In this document: positions 26,750 through 35,004 of the stretch, piece by piece
Layout: every line of letters starts with the position of its first letter
How positions within the stretch are numbered: position 1 is the stretch's first letter
Assembly (NCBI RefSeq): GCF_000196015.1
Contig: NC_007971.2
Span: 169,721 to 233,720, forward strand
Reading direction: 5' to 3'
Source of the DNA: Cupriavidus metallidurans CH34
GTDB taxonomy: Bacteria; Pseudomonadota; Gammaproteobacteria; Burkholderiales; Burkholderiaceae
DNA: 64,000 nucleotides
Notes under the pieces: generated by a model
Databases searched by the model: none
What the model saw: only the letters and a program-made list of their open reading frames with translations
What the model was told of the DNA's origin: nothing
Translations under genes and position numbers: made by a program

Positions 26750-27103
26750 ATGAATCCGGATATCTACCGCGCGCGCGAGGCCGAGGCGCAGGCCGCGCTG
26801 GACGCTGCGGCCGACTACCAACTCACAGCACACGCGACCGCGCGCGGCGCCTTGCGGGCTATTGATCTGGACGGTGCACAGGCTCTAATGGGCCAGTCTG
26901 GCGGATGGATTGCACTGGGCAACGCAGCTGCTGTCGACCTCGCTGGTAATCAGGCTGCCGCGGAATTTGCCGAGGCGCTGGCGCAGCGCGATGCGCCCGA
27001 CCCCAACGACGATCCCTACGGCCGGAATTTGGGTCTGGACCGCGACGCGTGGCTGCGGGAAATGCTGCACCAGGCCGGCGGCCTTGTGGGCGGCTACCTG
27101 TAG
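26750..27103 (+). CDS. Uncharacterised Ala-rich protein
   Basis: A 117-residue, alanine-rich acidic protein (YRAREAEAQAALDAAADYQL, AVDLAGNQAAAEFAEALAQ) ending LHQAGGLVGGYL. AGGAA lies 8 bases before the ATG. No family recognised and no signal peptide. It follows the unidentified gene fragment and may belong to the same broken operon. Confidence 0.5.
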   Translation: MNPDIYRAREAEAQAALDAAADYQLTAHATARGALRAIDLDGAQALMGQSGGWIALGNAAAVDLAGNQAAAEFAEALAQRDAPDPNDDPYGRNLGLDRDAWLREMLHQAGGLVGGYL

Positions 27104-27405
27104 GTAAAGGGCGCCGATGGACATACGAGTCGCCGCCCGTGGCCGACAGGATGGCAGCAATGCAGAAAATCTTCGTTGACGCGCTCGCTGCACGCCCCTT
27201 CATGCAGCTTGGCAATCGTGAGAAAACGCCCCTGTGACCGGAAGCGCCACGCCCGAGCGTGAGAACACGGGCCGATCTGGCATAATCCACGGCAAGGTTG
27301 CTTAGGTCAGGGGCGGTTGCGGGCAGTTCGACCCTGCTGGGTGCCTCATACCTGGTCTTTTATTTTCTCCTGCTGGTGGTGCTTGACTTCGTCAAGCTGC
27401 GCGGT

Positions 27406-27564
27406 ATGACAAATATTAACTCGACATCAACTGGTGTCGGAAAGGCCGAAGGTGAAGGTATGGGCAAAAACTCTCTGGATTTCGTGAAGCTGTCTGTGTT
27501 GTCTGTGTTGGAAACGATTCACGGGCTGGGTATGAGTGCACTTGTGGCTGTAGCGCTGCCCTAA
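27406..27564 (+). CDS. Possible small membrane-associated peptide
   Basis: A 52-residue frame (MTNINSTSTGVGKAEGEGMG, then LDFVKLSVLSVLETIHGLGM) ending 15 bases before a strong terminator. The terminator supports a transcript here, but the peptide has no known relatives. A longer in-frame start adds a hydrophobic segment. Confidence 0.3.
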   Translation: MTNINSTSTGVGKAEGEGMGKNSLDFVKLSVLSVLETIHGLGMSALVAVALP

Positions 27565-27579
27565 GCAACTTTGGCAAAA

Positions 27580-27603
27580 GCCGCCTCCGGGCGGCTTTTT
27601 TTT
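27580..27603 (+). terminator. Rho-independent terminator
   Basis: The GCCGCC / GGCGGC stem with a four-base loop is followed by eight T. Confidence 0.9.
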
Positions 27604-27733
27604 ACGCCACCGCCTCCATGCCGATGGAACAGCAACCGTCAGGTGCCAACTCCGGCCACTTCAAAGATCTCAGCGAAGTTCTTGCGATCCCTGTCCTTGT
27701 CCTGAGTCGTCTCTGAATTGGCTTGGACTTGCG

Positions 27734-28378
27734 ATGTGCGTCACGGACCCCGACAAGGGCAACGAAGGCATCTCCGCGATCTTTATCGATCTGGACAGCC
27801 CGGGAGTGACACTCGATACCGCCTGCGTGCCCATCACCGGCCAGTACGTGGACGCCGACATCATCCTCGACAATGTCCGCGTGCCACGCTGCAACTGCAT
27901 CGGCGGCGAAGGCAACGGTTTCCGGCTTGCGATGAACCGGATCAGCCTCAACCGCCTATTGCACTGCCCGACCATGATCGGCCTGGCCCGCCAGGCGCTG
28001 CGCTTGTCCATTGACTACGCGAACACGCGCCGCCAGTTCGGCGGCCCGATCATGCGATTCCAGGCCATCCAGCACATGCTGGCGGACATGGCGTCCAGCC
28101 TGTTTGCCTGCGAGAGCATGGTGCTGGCTGCCGCGCGCCGTGCCGATGCAGGCAGTGACGTCCGCATGGAGGCGTCGATGTGCAAGCTCTTCGTCTCGGA
28201 AGCCTGCTTCCAGATCGCGGACAAGGCCGTGCAGATTCATGGCAACGTGGGTGTCACGAAGAACCATCCGGTCGAGTTCATCTTCCGCAGGCTCCGGCTA
28301 TACCGCATCGTCACGGGAACCAGCGAAATCCAGCGTAACACGATCGCCAAGGAAATCCTGCAGAGGCATGGGTCTTGA
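27734..28378 (+). pseudogene. Acyl-CoA dehydrogenase, C-terminal half only
   Basis: 214 residues matching the second half of an acyl-CoA dehydrogenase. The middle beta domain reads VTDPDKGNEGISAIFIDLDS; the FAD-binding helical domain has LSIDYANTRRQFGGPIMRFQ, QIHGNVGVT and GTSEIQRNTIAKEIL. The N-terminal helical domain of about 150 residues is missing, and the upstream sequence is not homologous. It cannot form a normal FAD-dependent enzyme. Part of a run of truncated metabolic genes. Confidence 0.85.
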
Positions 28379-28809
28379 ATGCGCACGTGCAATCCTGATC
28401 GCGACGTCCACGCCAGCATCAAGCGGGGTCAACAGGCTGTTCGCCGAGAACCGCTTCGGCTGCGACCTCTGGATGCATGTCAACATACCGTGCGGTCATC
28501 CCACCCGAGATGCATCGCGCCGCAGGTTGCCGGAACTGCGAAGCGACCCGCGTTGCGCGTCAATCCTGCGAATCACTGGCCTCGTGGCTTGACTTGTCCA
28601 GTGCTTTCTAATATTTGCTTGCAACGTGCGTAATTGGTGCGACGGGATGCGCGGAGGGTGGCGGATTCTGTTCGGCGTCTCCCCGACTTGGTTGGGATTC
28701 AGGTACAGAGGCGTCTACGTCCGGAATGAGGGGAGTTCGGTCACGAACGTCTACCAACCAAATGGCCCCTAATGGCCGACAAGCGACCGCCTGCCGGCCG
28801 ATGTAAAGG
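28379..28809. other. Intergenic region without a convincing gene
   Basis: About 430 bases between the dehydrogenase fragment and the small integrase. Open frames on both strands lack ribosome-binding sites and recognisable domains. The part next to the integrase may contain its recombination site, which I could not identify. Confidence 0.35.
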
Positions 28810-29436
28810 TCAGACTTCGGTTTGCTCTGCAATCTCCAAAGCGTCATCAACCTCAATGCCCAAATACCTGACGGTGCTCTCGAGCTTGGTATGACCGAGG
28901 AGCAGTTGGACGGCTCTTAAGTTCTTGGTCCGTCGGTAGATCAAAGAGACCTTCGTTCGCCGGATTGAATGCGTCCCATAAGCGGAGGTGTCCAGGCCGA
29001 TCGAGGCTACCCACCGATGGACCAATCGGGCATATTGTCGGGTCGATATATGGGGCGAAGAATGCAAACGACTGGGGAAGAGAAAGTCGCCGCAGCTCAA
29101 TCCCCGTGCATGTATCCAGGCCTGGAGGCATTCGCGAGTCGGGCCAGTAATCTCAAACTGCACCGGTCGATGGGTCTTTTGCTGCATGACCGTCGCACGC
29201 ATGCCAACTTGTCTTCCTACGCTGACATCCTGAACGCGGAGACGGATCAGATCGCAAGCGCGCAGTTTGCTGTCGATGGCGAGGTTGAACATCGCCAAGT
29301 CTCTCGTGTTTGCGGTGAGCTGAAGGCGCGTACGGATGGCCCAGATCTCGGATAGCTTCAACGGAGGTTTCTGCCCCGTCAGTCTTCCCTTGTTCCACGG
29401 GTCGTGGTGGGTGACAGATGTTTGGGAGGTAGTCAT
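28810..29436 (-). CDS. Small tyrosine-type integrase (FimB-like)
   Basis: 208 residues, the length of FimB/FimE-type recombinases that lack an arm-binding domain. The catalytic set is present: Arg in DSKLRACDLIRLRVQD, His-x-x-Arg in GTHSIRRTKVSL, the LLGHTKLESTVRYL block with the second His, and the tyrosine in VRYLGIE. AGGAGCTAGTC lies just before the ATG. Such genes are common on proteobacterial plasmids and islands. It probably catalyses inversion, excision or insertion of a local segment. Confidence 0.85.
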   Translation of the reverse strand: MTTSQTSVTHHDPWNKGRLTGQKPPLKLSEIWAIRTRLQLTANTRDLAMFNLAIDSKLRACDLIRLRVQDVSVGRQVGMRATVMQQKTHRPVQFEITGPTRECLQAWIHARGLSCGDFLFPSRLHSSPHISTRQYARLVHRWVASIGLDTSAYGTHSIRRTKVSLIYRRTKNLRAVQLLLGHTKLESTVRYLGIEVDDALEIAEQTEV

Positions 29437-29509
29437 GACTAGCTCCTAGAGTTGATGGGAGCCCATTTTGCGCTTGTGCCGGAGCCCCTCAAGTTGTGGG
29501 CGCTGGGCG

Positions 29510-29701
29510 CTAGTCCCACTCCACCTCCGAAACCAGTTCGGCCGAGACGACCCCTTCAACGCACATCTGGTAGAGCTTTCGGTAGCACAGCGGACATGGC
29601 GCACAGTCCAAGGCCTGGTTGCCTCCGATTTCGAAGTGCAGTTCGCGAATCCGGACGGGGCCCCCGCATTTGCAGACGAGAATCTGGGTATGGTCATCCA
29701 T
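29510..29701 (-). CDS. Small zinc-ribbon-like protein
   Basis: 63 residues with CKCGGP and CAPCPLC, two Cys pairs about 25 residues apart that could hold one zinc ion. GGAG sits 8 bases before the ATG. No family name known. It may bind nucleic acid or act as an adaptor. It lies upstream of the small integrase on the same strand. Confidence 0.5.
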   Translation of the reverse strand: MDDHTQILVCKCGGPVRIRELHFEIGGNQALDCAPCPLCYRKLYQMCVEGVVSAELVSEVEWD

Positions 29702-30023
29702 CGCTTATCTCCGTGGCAGAAGGGGATTGCAGCATGTGACGGCCGGAGGCTTCCTCGGATCAGCGAGATACTGATCGTCATGAGCGCGCGCCCGAAGGCA
29801 CCGCAGGCTCCGAAGAGCCGAAGCATAGGACCAAAATTTTCGTGCGGGGGCAGCTTCGGATCTTGCCGATTCGTTGGTTGCCGAGACTCAATCGCCGAGT
29901 TCCTGTGCGGGACGCAGGGGGCGTCTCGGTGAGCGGGCCGTGACCGACCCTTCATATCACACCCGAAAGCAGCCATTCAGCGTGGTATCGTTGACCGCTT
30001 CGAGTCTTTGGGACCAAAGCAAT

Positions 30024-30305
30024 ATGGCCACGCTTGACCTCATCGGGGTTGCAATTCAGTTCAAGGATTGGGAAAAGCCATGGACGTTCTATTCGGTTGT
30101 GTTGGACCACATCTCACATGATTCCGACGACCGCGCCATTTTCGAGCGGATATGGGCAGAAGCGTGTCGTCCGGAACATTGGCAGTACGTCGACATTTCG
30201 AAATGCTCTGATGCGTGTGATCACGGGCTCGAGATTGGATTTTCATGGCTGCCCGAGGAGGCGCGTGTGCAGTTCGTGCGAGCAGCATCATTCCAATGGA
30301 AATGA
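30024..30305 (+). CDS. Uncharacterised small protein
   Basis: 93 residues with Trp-rich helical segments (IGVAIQFKDWEKPWTFYS, RIWAEACRPEHWQYVD). A longer frame starts upstream, but the coding character begins at this ATG. The ribosome-binding site is weak. No family recognised. Confidence 0.45.
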   Translation: MATLDLIGVAIQFKDWEKPWTFYSVVLDHISHDSDDRAIFERIWAEACRPEHWQYVDISKCSDACDHGLEIGFSWLPEEARVQFVRAASFQWK

Positions 30306-30622
30306 CGCGAAAACTCGGAAGGCCTTCGGTCGCCGGCGCTCGCGCGCAGCACCGTTACAGCAGGCGTTCTCCGGGCGGTTGAGAGCATCAGAGCTAGATA
30401 GGTACACAGATTGCTCTAAGCTTGCAGCCGAGCGCATCTTCGAGTTGCGATTCTTGCTCACCCGATAGGGTGCGTAGATTCGGATTCATCGCCTCAAGTA
30501 CGAGCCGTCCAAATGCTGTCGGCCACAAATATCTGAGATCGTTCAATGAGACGGTAGCCTGACAGCAGCAGTCTTGACCAGCAGGTCAGGTAGTCTGCCC
30601 ACAGCGAAATCATCCATCTTGG
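30306..30622. other. No gene seen
   Basis: About 320 bases between converging small genes. No open frame with support and no terminator-like hairpin noticed. Confidence 0.4.
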
Positions 30623-30838
30623 TCACCCACCAGTCTTCGATGTCCACATCGCAATTGGGACAAGCCACGCTAGACCAATTTGCTCCGGGGTGAAAAATTC
30701 GACGTCCTGCTTGAATAAGAACGTAATCTCATCGGCATTGGGAGCGAATTGCGAGAAGAGCGCGCGCGCAACTTCTGCTGCCAATTCAATCGGCCTGAAC
30801 TCGGGGTCGAGGGGAACACGCCATGCCCGTCCGCTCAT
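30623..30838 (-). CDS. Uncharacterised small protein
   Basis: About 71 residues (AWRVPLDPEFRPIELAAEVA, then PNADEITFLFKQDVEFF). It follows the next upstream minus-strand frame by about ten bases, so the two may be one operon. No known domain. Start uncertain. Confidence 0.4.
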   Translation of the reverse strand: MSGRAWRVPLDPEFRPIELAAEVARALFSQFAPNADEITFLFKQDVEFFTPEQIGLAWLVPIAMWTSKTGG

Positions 30839-30848
30839 CACGAGGGAG

Positions 30849-31076
30849 TCAAAGCTCAAACGTCGGATCGCCCGCCCACGCGAGAAAGCTGCGCACGACA
30901 GTAGCCTCAGTTCCGTCACTGAACCGGATGATCATCGCGCCGTCTTCGTCGGCGACCGACTCCACGCCTGGCAGTGAACGTGTAAGGACCTTGGCCTCTT
31001 CGTCAACCGTATTCGGTGCGTCGCCATTGACAGGAGCCTCAATGATCTTAATCTGATCCACCGTCTGGTGGCTCAC
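30849..31076 (-). CDS. Uncharacterised small protein behind an orphan VapB
   Basis: About 75 residues (TVDQIKIIEAPVNGDA, VESVADEDGAMIIRFSDG), acidic and beta-rich. It occupies the slot where a VapC toxin would be expected but has none of the four acidic PIN-domain positions. A GTG start overlapping the VapB 3' end is the best guess. Confidence 0.35.
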   Translation of the reverse strand: MSHQTVDQIKIIEAPVNGDAPNTVDEEAKVLTRSLPGVESVADEDGAMIIRFSDGTEATVVRSFLAWAGDPTFEL

Positions 31077-31284
31077 CGATCCGGTTTTCGTCATCGTCGC
31101 TGCGGCGACGCGGTGCCCCTTCGATGCCAGGTTGGCTCCCGCCAAGGTTCGCGAGTCGTTTGGCGGCTTCACGCTGGATCAAGGCCTTTAGCGCCTCGCG
31201 CACAAGTGCCGTTTTCTCTTCCAGCCCCGTATAGGCACGGGCCTTGGCCAGCAGTTCATCGTCAAGCGTAATCGTCGTACGCAT
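31048..31284 (-). CDS. VapB-family antitoxin without its VapC
   Basis: 78 residues. RTTITLDDELLAKARAYTG then KTALVREALKALIQREAAKR is the ribbon-helix-helix domain of VapB antitoxins (PF09957 type). LGGSQPGIEGAPRRR matches the usual toxin-binding tail. Family genes are followed at once by vapC; here a different small frame follows and the last 20 residues look aberrant. GGAG precedes the ATG at 31284. Probably a leftover of a toxin-antitoxin pair. Confidence 0.7.
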   Translation of the reverse strand: MRTTITLDDELLAKARAYTGLEEKTALVREALKALIQREAAKRLANLGGSQPGIEGAPRRRSDDDENRIGEPPDGGSD

Positions 31285-31383
31285 AGGAATCTCCGCAAGT
31301 ACCGGCACAGACTATAGCATCCAATGATGTCGATTTTGGTGCGCACTTACATTGGGAATGCGGGCGTTTTGCCACCACAGGCC

Positions 31384-31416
31384 TGCAAAATCGGTGTGTC
31401 CACTGCAGGCCAATTC
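31384..31416. repeat. IS-end-like sequence, copy A
   Basis: This 33-base stretch resembles the one at 34551-34583, with GTGTCCACTGCAGG identical in both and AATTC three bases on. Both lie in gene-free DNA beside truncated genes, as expected for leftover ends of one insertion sequence. The family was not identified. Confidence 0.4.
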
Positions 31417-31557
31417 TTGTCTGCCGCCGATACCTGTGGTCTGCGTTCTGTCTCCAGTCCGTGCCGCGCGGGCTCCGACGCTTGGAGCCGCCATGGCTGC
31501 AACCGTTCCGCCTGAGTCGCCTGCGACCGCGCCTGCACCTCGGCCACTTCGTTTCCT

Positions 31558-31617
31558 GCGCGCCGTGACGGCGTGCGCCAAGGCGGCCCCGGCGTGGCGC
31601 ACGCCGTCACGGCGCGC
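31558..31617. repeat. Perfect 23-bp inverted repeat, 14-base spacer
   Basis: The arms at 31558-31580 and 31595-31617 are exact reverse complements and very GC-rich. The right arm covers the stop codon of the AbiEi-like gene. No T-run follows on either strand. It could be an unusual terminator or a folded recombination site. Confidence 0.7.
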
Positions 31618-32129
31618 TAAGCGGCCGTGCGGCAAGGTGTCGCTCCACCCACTGCGCCCAGGGCGCGTCGAGTTGGCCGGCCAGCGTGGCGAGTACCAGG
31701 CGGATGTCCAGGTGGTGACAATGCGTCAGCAACCGCTCGAGGACGGGACGGCGGACGGTGCGCAGCGCGCCGAGGACGAGCCGCATGCCTTCGGGCGAAC
31801 TCATGGTGCAGTCGCTTACCAGTTCCAGGATCGCACGCTCGGGCACCGACACCCGTACCGCCGGATGGTGATCGGGCAGGGCAGTGATCCCGAAATCTGC
31901 CGGTAGGCGCCGATCGAACAGCGCGCACCCCTGGTAGGTATAGGCATAGACGGCGTCCACCCAACGCGGCAGGGTGGTGGGCGCCTCGCCCCAAGATGAG
32001 CCGTGGGCGCAGGGCCACGAAGTGTCGCACGCCCTGCCAGTCCAGCGCGGTGCGGCCGCCCACGTGCAGCCCCGGGCGTTGCCAGCAGAGCCAGGCTAAC
32101 CATGGAGGTGGAAGTCGTATTCGCAGCAT
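31607..32129 (-). pseudogene. AbiEi-family antitoxin (type IV TA), frameshifted
   Basis: Two frames together give the middle and end of an AbiEi-like protein. The first reads GLHVGGRTALDWQGVRHF; the second reads TLPRWVDAVYAYTYQG, PERAILELVSD and VLERLLTHCHHLDIRLVLATL. The switch lies near 31985-31995. Such proteins have a winged-helix N-terminus, missing here, and an effector domain neutralising an AbiEii nucleotidyltransferase toxin. No toxin gene is present. Confidence 0.6.
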
Positions 32130-32354
32130 TGCCGGAGGGGGCAGTCATCGGAAGGTGTTCGAAGCGGCCCTGCGAAGGGCAAGTACCGGGGGGCTCGGCT
32201 CAATTATCCACTTCTCTCACGGATTTCATCCCCGGGCCCGGTTTACTGGGAAATCGTTCAACGAAGACATTCGCGTGCGGGGCAATGACGCGATTGGGTT
32301 TGGCACTCCTTGGTGGGAAGAGGGGGTGGAGAGAACCATCCCGACGCTGTGTGT

Positions 32355-32459
32355 ACCGAGCACGGTGTATATATCGACGATATCCTCGTAATTGACCACG
32401 GTGTCCTCGTTGCCCCAGGAGAGTTGAGCGATGCGGACGAGTTGCTAGCTAGTTCGTGA
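32355..32459 (+). pseudogene. Unidentified gene tail before the nitronate monooxygenase
   Basis: The reading TEHGVYIDDILVIDHGVLVA continues to ADELLASS and a stop 23 bases before the next gene. It looks like the C-terminus of an enzyme whose body is gone; family unknown. The 220 bases before it hold nothing recognisable. Confidence 0.35.
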
Positions 32460-32482
32460 TCTATGGTTGCTAGGAGACATCT

Positions 32483-33640
32483 ATGACAGGTATTCATCTC
32501 AGGACGCGACTGTGCGAGCTGCTCGATATCAACTACCCCATTTGTCTCGCAGGGATGGGATCTCAAGGTCGTGCAACGCCTCCGGCCCTTGTCGCCGCGG
32601 TGTCGGAAGCCGGAGGATTGGGCGTTATCGGTGCCGCAGGACTATCGCCTTCGCGGCTACGTGCAGTCATCCGAGAGGCTCGCGCGTTGACGGCTAAGCC
32701 CATTGGCGTCAACCTTGTATTGCCACAAGCCGCTGCGAAGGCCGAGCTGGATAGGGACAGGATCCGGCGAGAGATTATTGAACAGTTCCCTGAGCATGCC
32801 GCTTTCGTGCGTGAATTGGCAAAAGGCTTCGGACTTGAACTAGTGGAGCTAGATGGTCGCATTGCCGTGTCTGGCGCGGCGACTGCAGATGGCACAGATG
32901 CGGACCTTCGTGGCTCGCGCGCTGACTTGACGCGAAGCTTGATCGACGCGGTTCTAGAGGAAGATGTCCAGGTCTTCGCAGGGGCGGTCGGTGACCTGAA
33001 GCTCATCGCGGGGCCTGCGCACGAGAAGCGGATGCTCGTTATGGGACTAGCCACTGGCACGAAGCAAGCTAAAAGCTAGGCGCTCGCCGGCGCAGATCTC
33101 CTCATTGCCCAAGGACTGGAGGCCGGCGGCCATGTGGGGCGAATTCCGAATTTTGCGCTGCTTCCTGATGTCATCGATTCTGTTTCTGTCCCCGTCATTG
33201 CGGCGGGAGGCATCAGCGATGGCCGGGGCATCGCTGCATCTTTGGCGTTTGGGGCCGTTGGAGTTTGGATGGGAACTGCGTTCCTGGTTGCCGAGGAATG
33301 CAATATTCCCGGCGAACATAAGTCCCAGATTCTTGAAGGGCGGCTGGAGGATTTCCGCAGTGACCGGATCTACTCTGGAAGTCCCATGCGCGGATTCCGG
33401 AAAGCCACGATCAAGGCTTGGGAGGACTCTGGATTGGAGCCGCTCGCAAATCCGTACCAGAAGGTCTTGATGGATGACTTCAATGCAGCGGCAGCAGCGG
33501 CCAGTCGCTGGGACCTGCACAGCAATCCTAGTGGCGTCGGAGGAGGGCTACTGACAGAGGCGAGGCCAGCGCGAGCGATCGTCGCCGAGCTTGTGAATCG
33601 CGCTTCGGAGTCAATCTCACGACTGGCCGCCAGTATTTGA
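32483..33640 (+). pseudogene. Nitronate monooxygenase (2-nitropropane dioxygenase) with in-frame amber stop
   Basis: A TIM-barrel FMN enzyme of the NMO family. It starts LDINYPICLAGMGSQGRATP with GGLGVIGAAG, and continues DLLIAQGLEAGGHVGR, VPVIAAGGISDGRG and AVGVWMGTAFLVAEE, the FMN-phosphate site. A TAG at 33077-33079 interrupts it after residue 198; both halves are in the same frame and no base is inserted or lost. Around the stop the sequence (GTKQAKS, stop, ALAGADLL) aligns with the family helix, so this is a single substitution. The enzyme oxidises nitronates. GGAG precedes the ATG. Confidence 0.85.
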
Positions 33641-33652
33641 CAGGCTGGATTG

Positions 33653-34198
33653 CTATGTGGCGAGGGCGTTCAATCCAAGGATGGCGCTTGCCTCGGCAAT
33701 AGTTGCCACTGGACGCTCATACTCTTCGCAAAGCGCTTCAATTTGGCGGACTAGGGCAGCGTTTGAAGGGGCGAGAACATCTCGGTCTAGGCGAACGTTG
33801 TCCTCAAGACCTGTGCGGCAATGTCCACCCAGTTCGAGCGGCCATCGTGCCATAGTAATTTGGTCTCGCCCAATACCAGCTCCTGTCCAGGTCGCGTTGG
33901 GGGAAAGCCTACGCAGCGTCGCCACATAGAACTCCAGGACCTCTCGGTCGACGGGCATTGCGTTCTTGAGGCCCATCACGAATTGGACGTGGAGTTCTCC
34001 AGCGATCTTGCCGACCCGCTGCATGTTGGCGGCCTGGAAGATCATCGATAAGTCGAAGGCTTCCACTTCGGGCTTGACGTCGTGCGTCAGTATTTCAGCG
34101 GCGAGCCAATCTACCAGTTCTGGCGCGTTGTCGTAGACCCGGGTCGGGAAATTAACTGAGCCCGTGGCACCACGAACAAGGCATACCGCTTGCCCCAT
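33653..34198 (-). pseudogene. BKACE-type beta-keto acid cleavage enzyme, N-terminus missing
   Basis: 181 residues covering the C-terminal two thirds of a DUF849/BKACE protein: TGSVNFPTRVYDNAPELVDW, VKPEVEAFDLSMIF, GAGIGRDQITMARWPLELGG and RPVATIAEASAILGL. Family members cleave beta-keto acids with acetyl-CoA in a TIM barrel using Zn. The first 100 or so residues, including metal-binding His residues, are absent, and homology starts abruptly near 34165. It converges with the broken nitronate monooxygenase gene. Confidence 0.8.
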
Positions 34199-34923
34199 GG
34201 CAGCCGAAACTCGGCGAAATCAACTTGCGCCTGCCGTCCGGGCGGCGTCTCGAAACGCACGACTGGGCATGAACTGCTGCAGCGGCTCGAGGTGTCACAG
34301 TCTGCAGCTTTGGCTGACCGGGATGCGGTACTCGCGTGGCGCGCCAGTAGGGGGGGGCGGCGTGGCCGACTTCAAATTCCTAACAACTTTGTCTTCATTT
34401 GCCAAATGGCTCGTGCCCGAAAGTGGGAGTGAATGGCGTTGGCTACGGATTCCTTGCAGCAACCTACACGTCTAGTGGGGTTACAGCAATCGAAATCCCG
34501 TCACCAGAGAATCCAGTTTCTCCACGGACTCGTTGACGTTCAAAGCCGCCCGCAAAATGCGGGTGTCCACTGCAGGATAATTCGTCCTATTCTGCTCGCG
34601 TGCTGGTGCATAGGGCGCTGGGTTGTGGAGACTGCGCGGCATCGTGTCATCAAGGCCCGGGTGCTCACGGCATTCCTCGGCCCCAGCGCAGTTTCGCTGT
34701 GGGTTACCTACGGCCACTTGTGAGTCCACGAGAAGCCACGGCTAATCGATCTTCCCAAATCTGCATCTTTCTTTGATACGACAGTCCCAATGTGGCAAGG
34801 ATTTGTGAGAATCCTTAGTGAGTTCAGTGATTCATCGATTCGCAATGCCTTGATTTTTATGGGGAACGTGTTGGCGGCGTCTTTGAGAATGGACAACAAC
34901 CTTCAGTATGTTTTTGCGTCTCG
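34199..34923. other. Gene-free junction with IS-end-like sequence, copy B
   Basis: About 725 bases with no supported gene between the BKACE fragment and the promoter of the HD-domain gene. The stretch at 34551-34583 resembles 31384-31416 and is probably a remnant of the same type of insertion sequence. The last 150 bases are AT-richer. Confidence 0.45.
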
Positions 34924-34952
34924 TTGTTTTCAGTGTACGTGTTATGTATAAT
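34924..34952 (+). promoter_or_regulatory. Sigma-70 promoter of the HD-domain gene
   Basis: TTGTTT and TATAAT are separated by exactly 17 bases. The 12-mer GTACGTGTTATG sits between them and recurs upstream of the metallopeptidase gene (37887-37898). The start codon is 52 bases downstream. Confidence 0.65.
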
Positions 34953-35004
34953 TCCATCGCGCAGACGTAGACGTACCCGATCAACCCATACAAGGAGGTC
35001 ATCC

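Noticed and set aside
29446..29976. A 176-codon minus-strand frame across the small zinc-ribbon gene
   Set aside because: No domain or ribosome-binding site, and it conflicts with the short frame at 29510-29701, which has a good start and paired Cys motifs.
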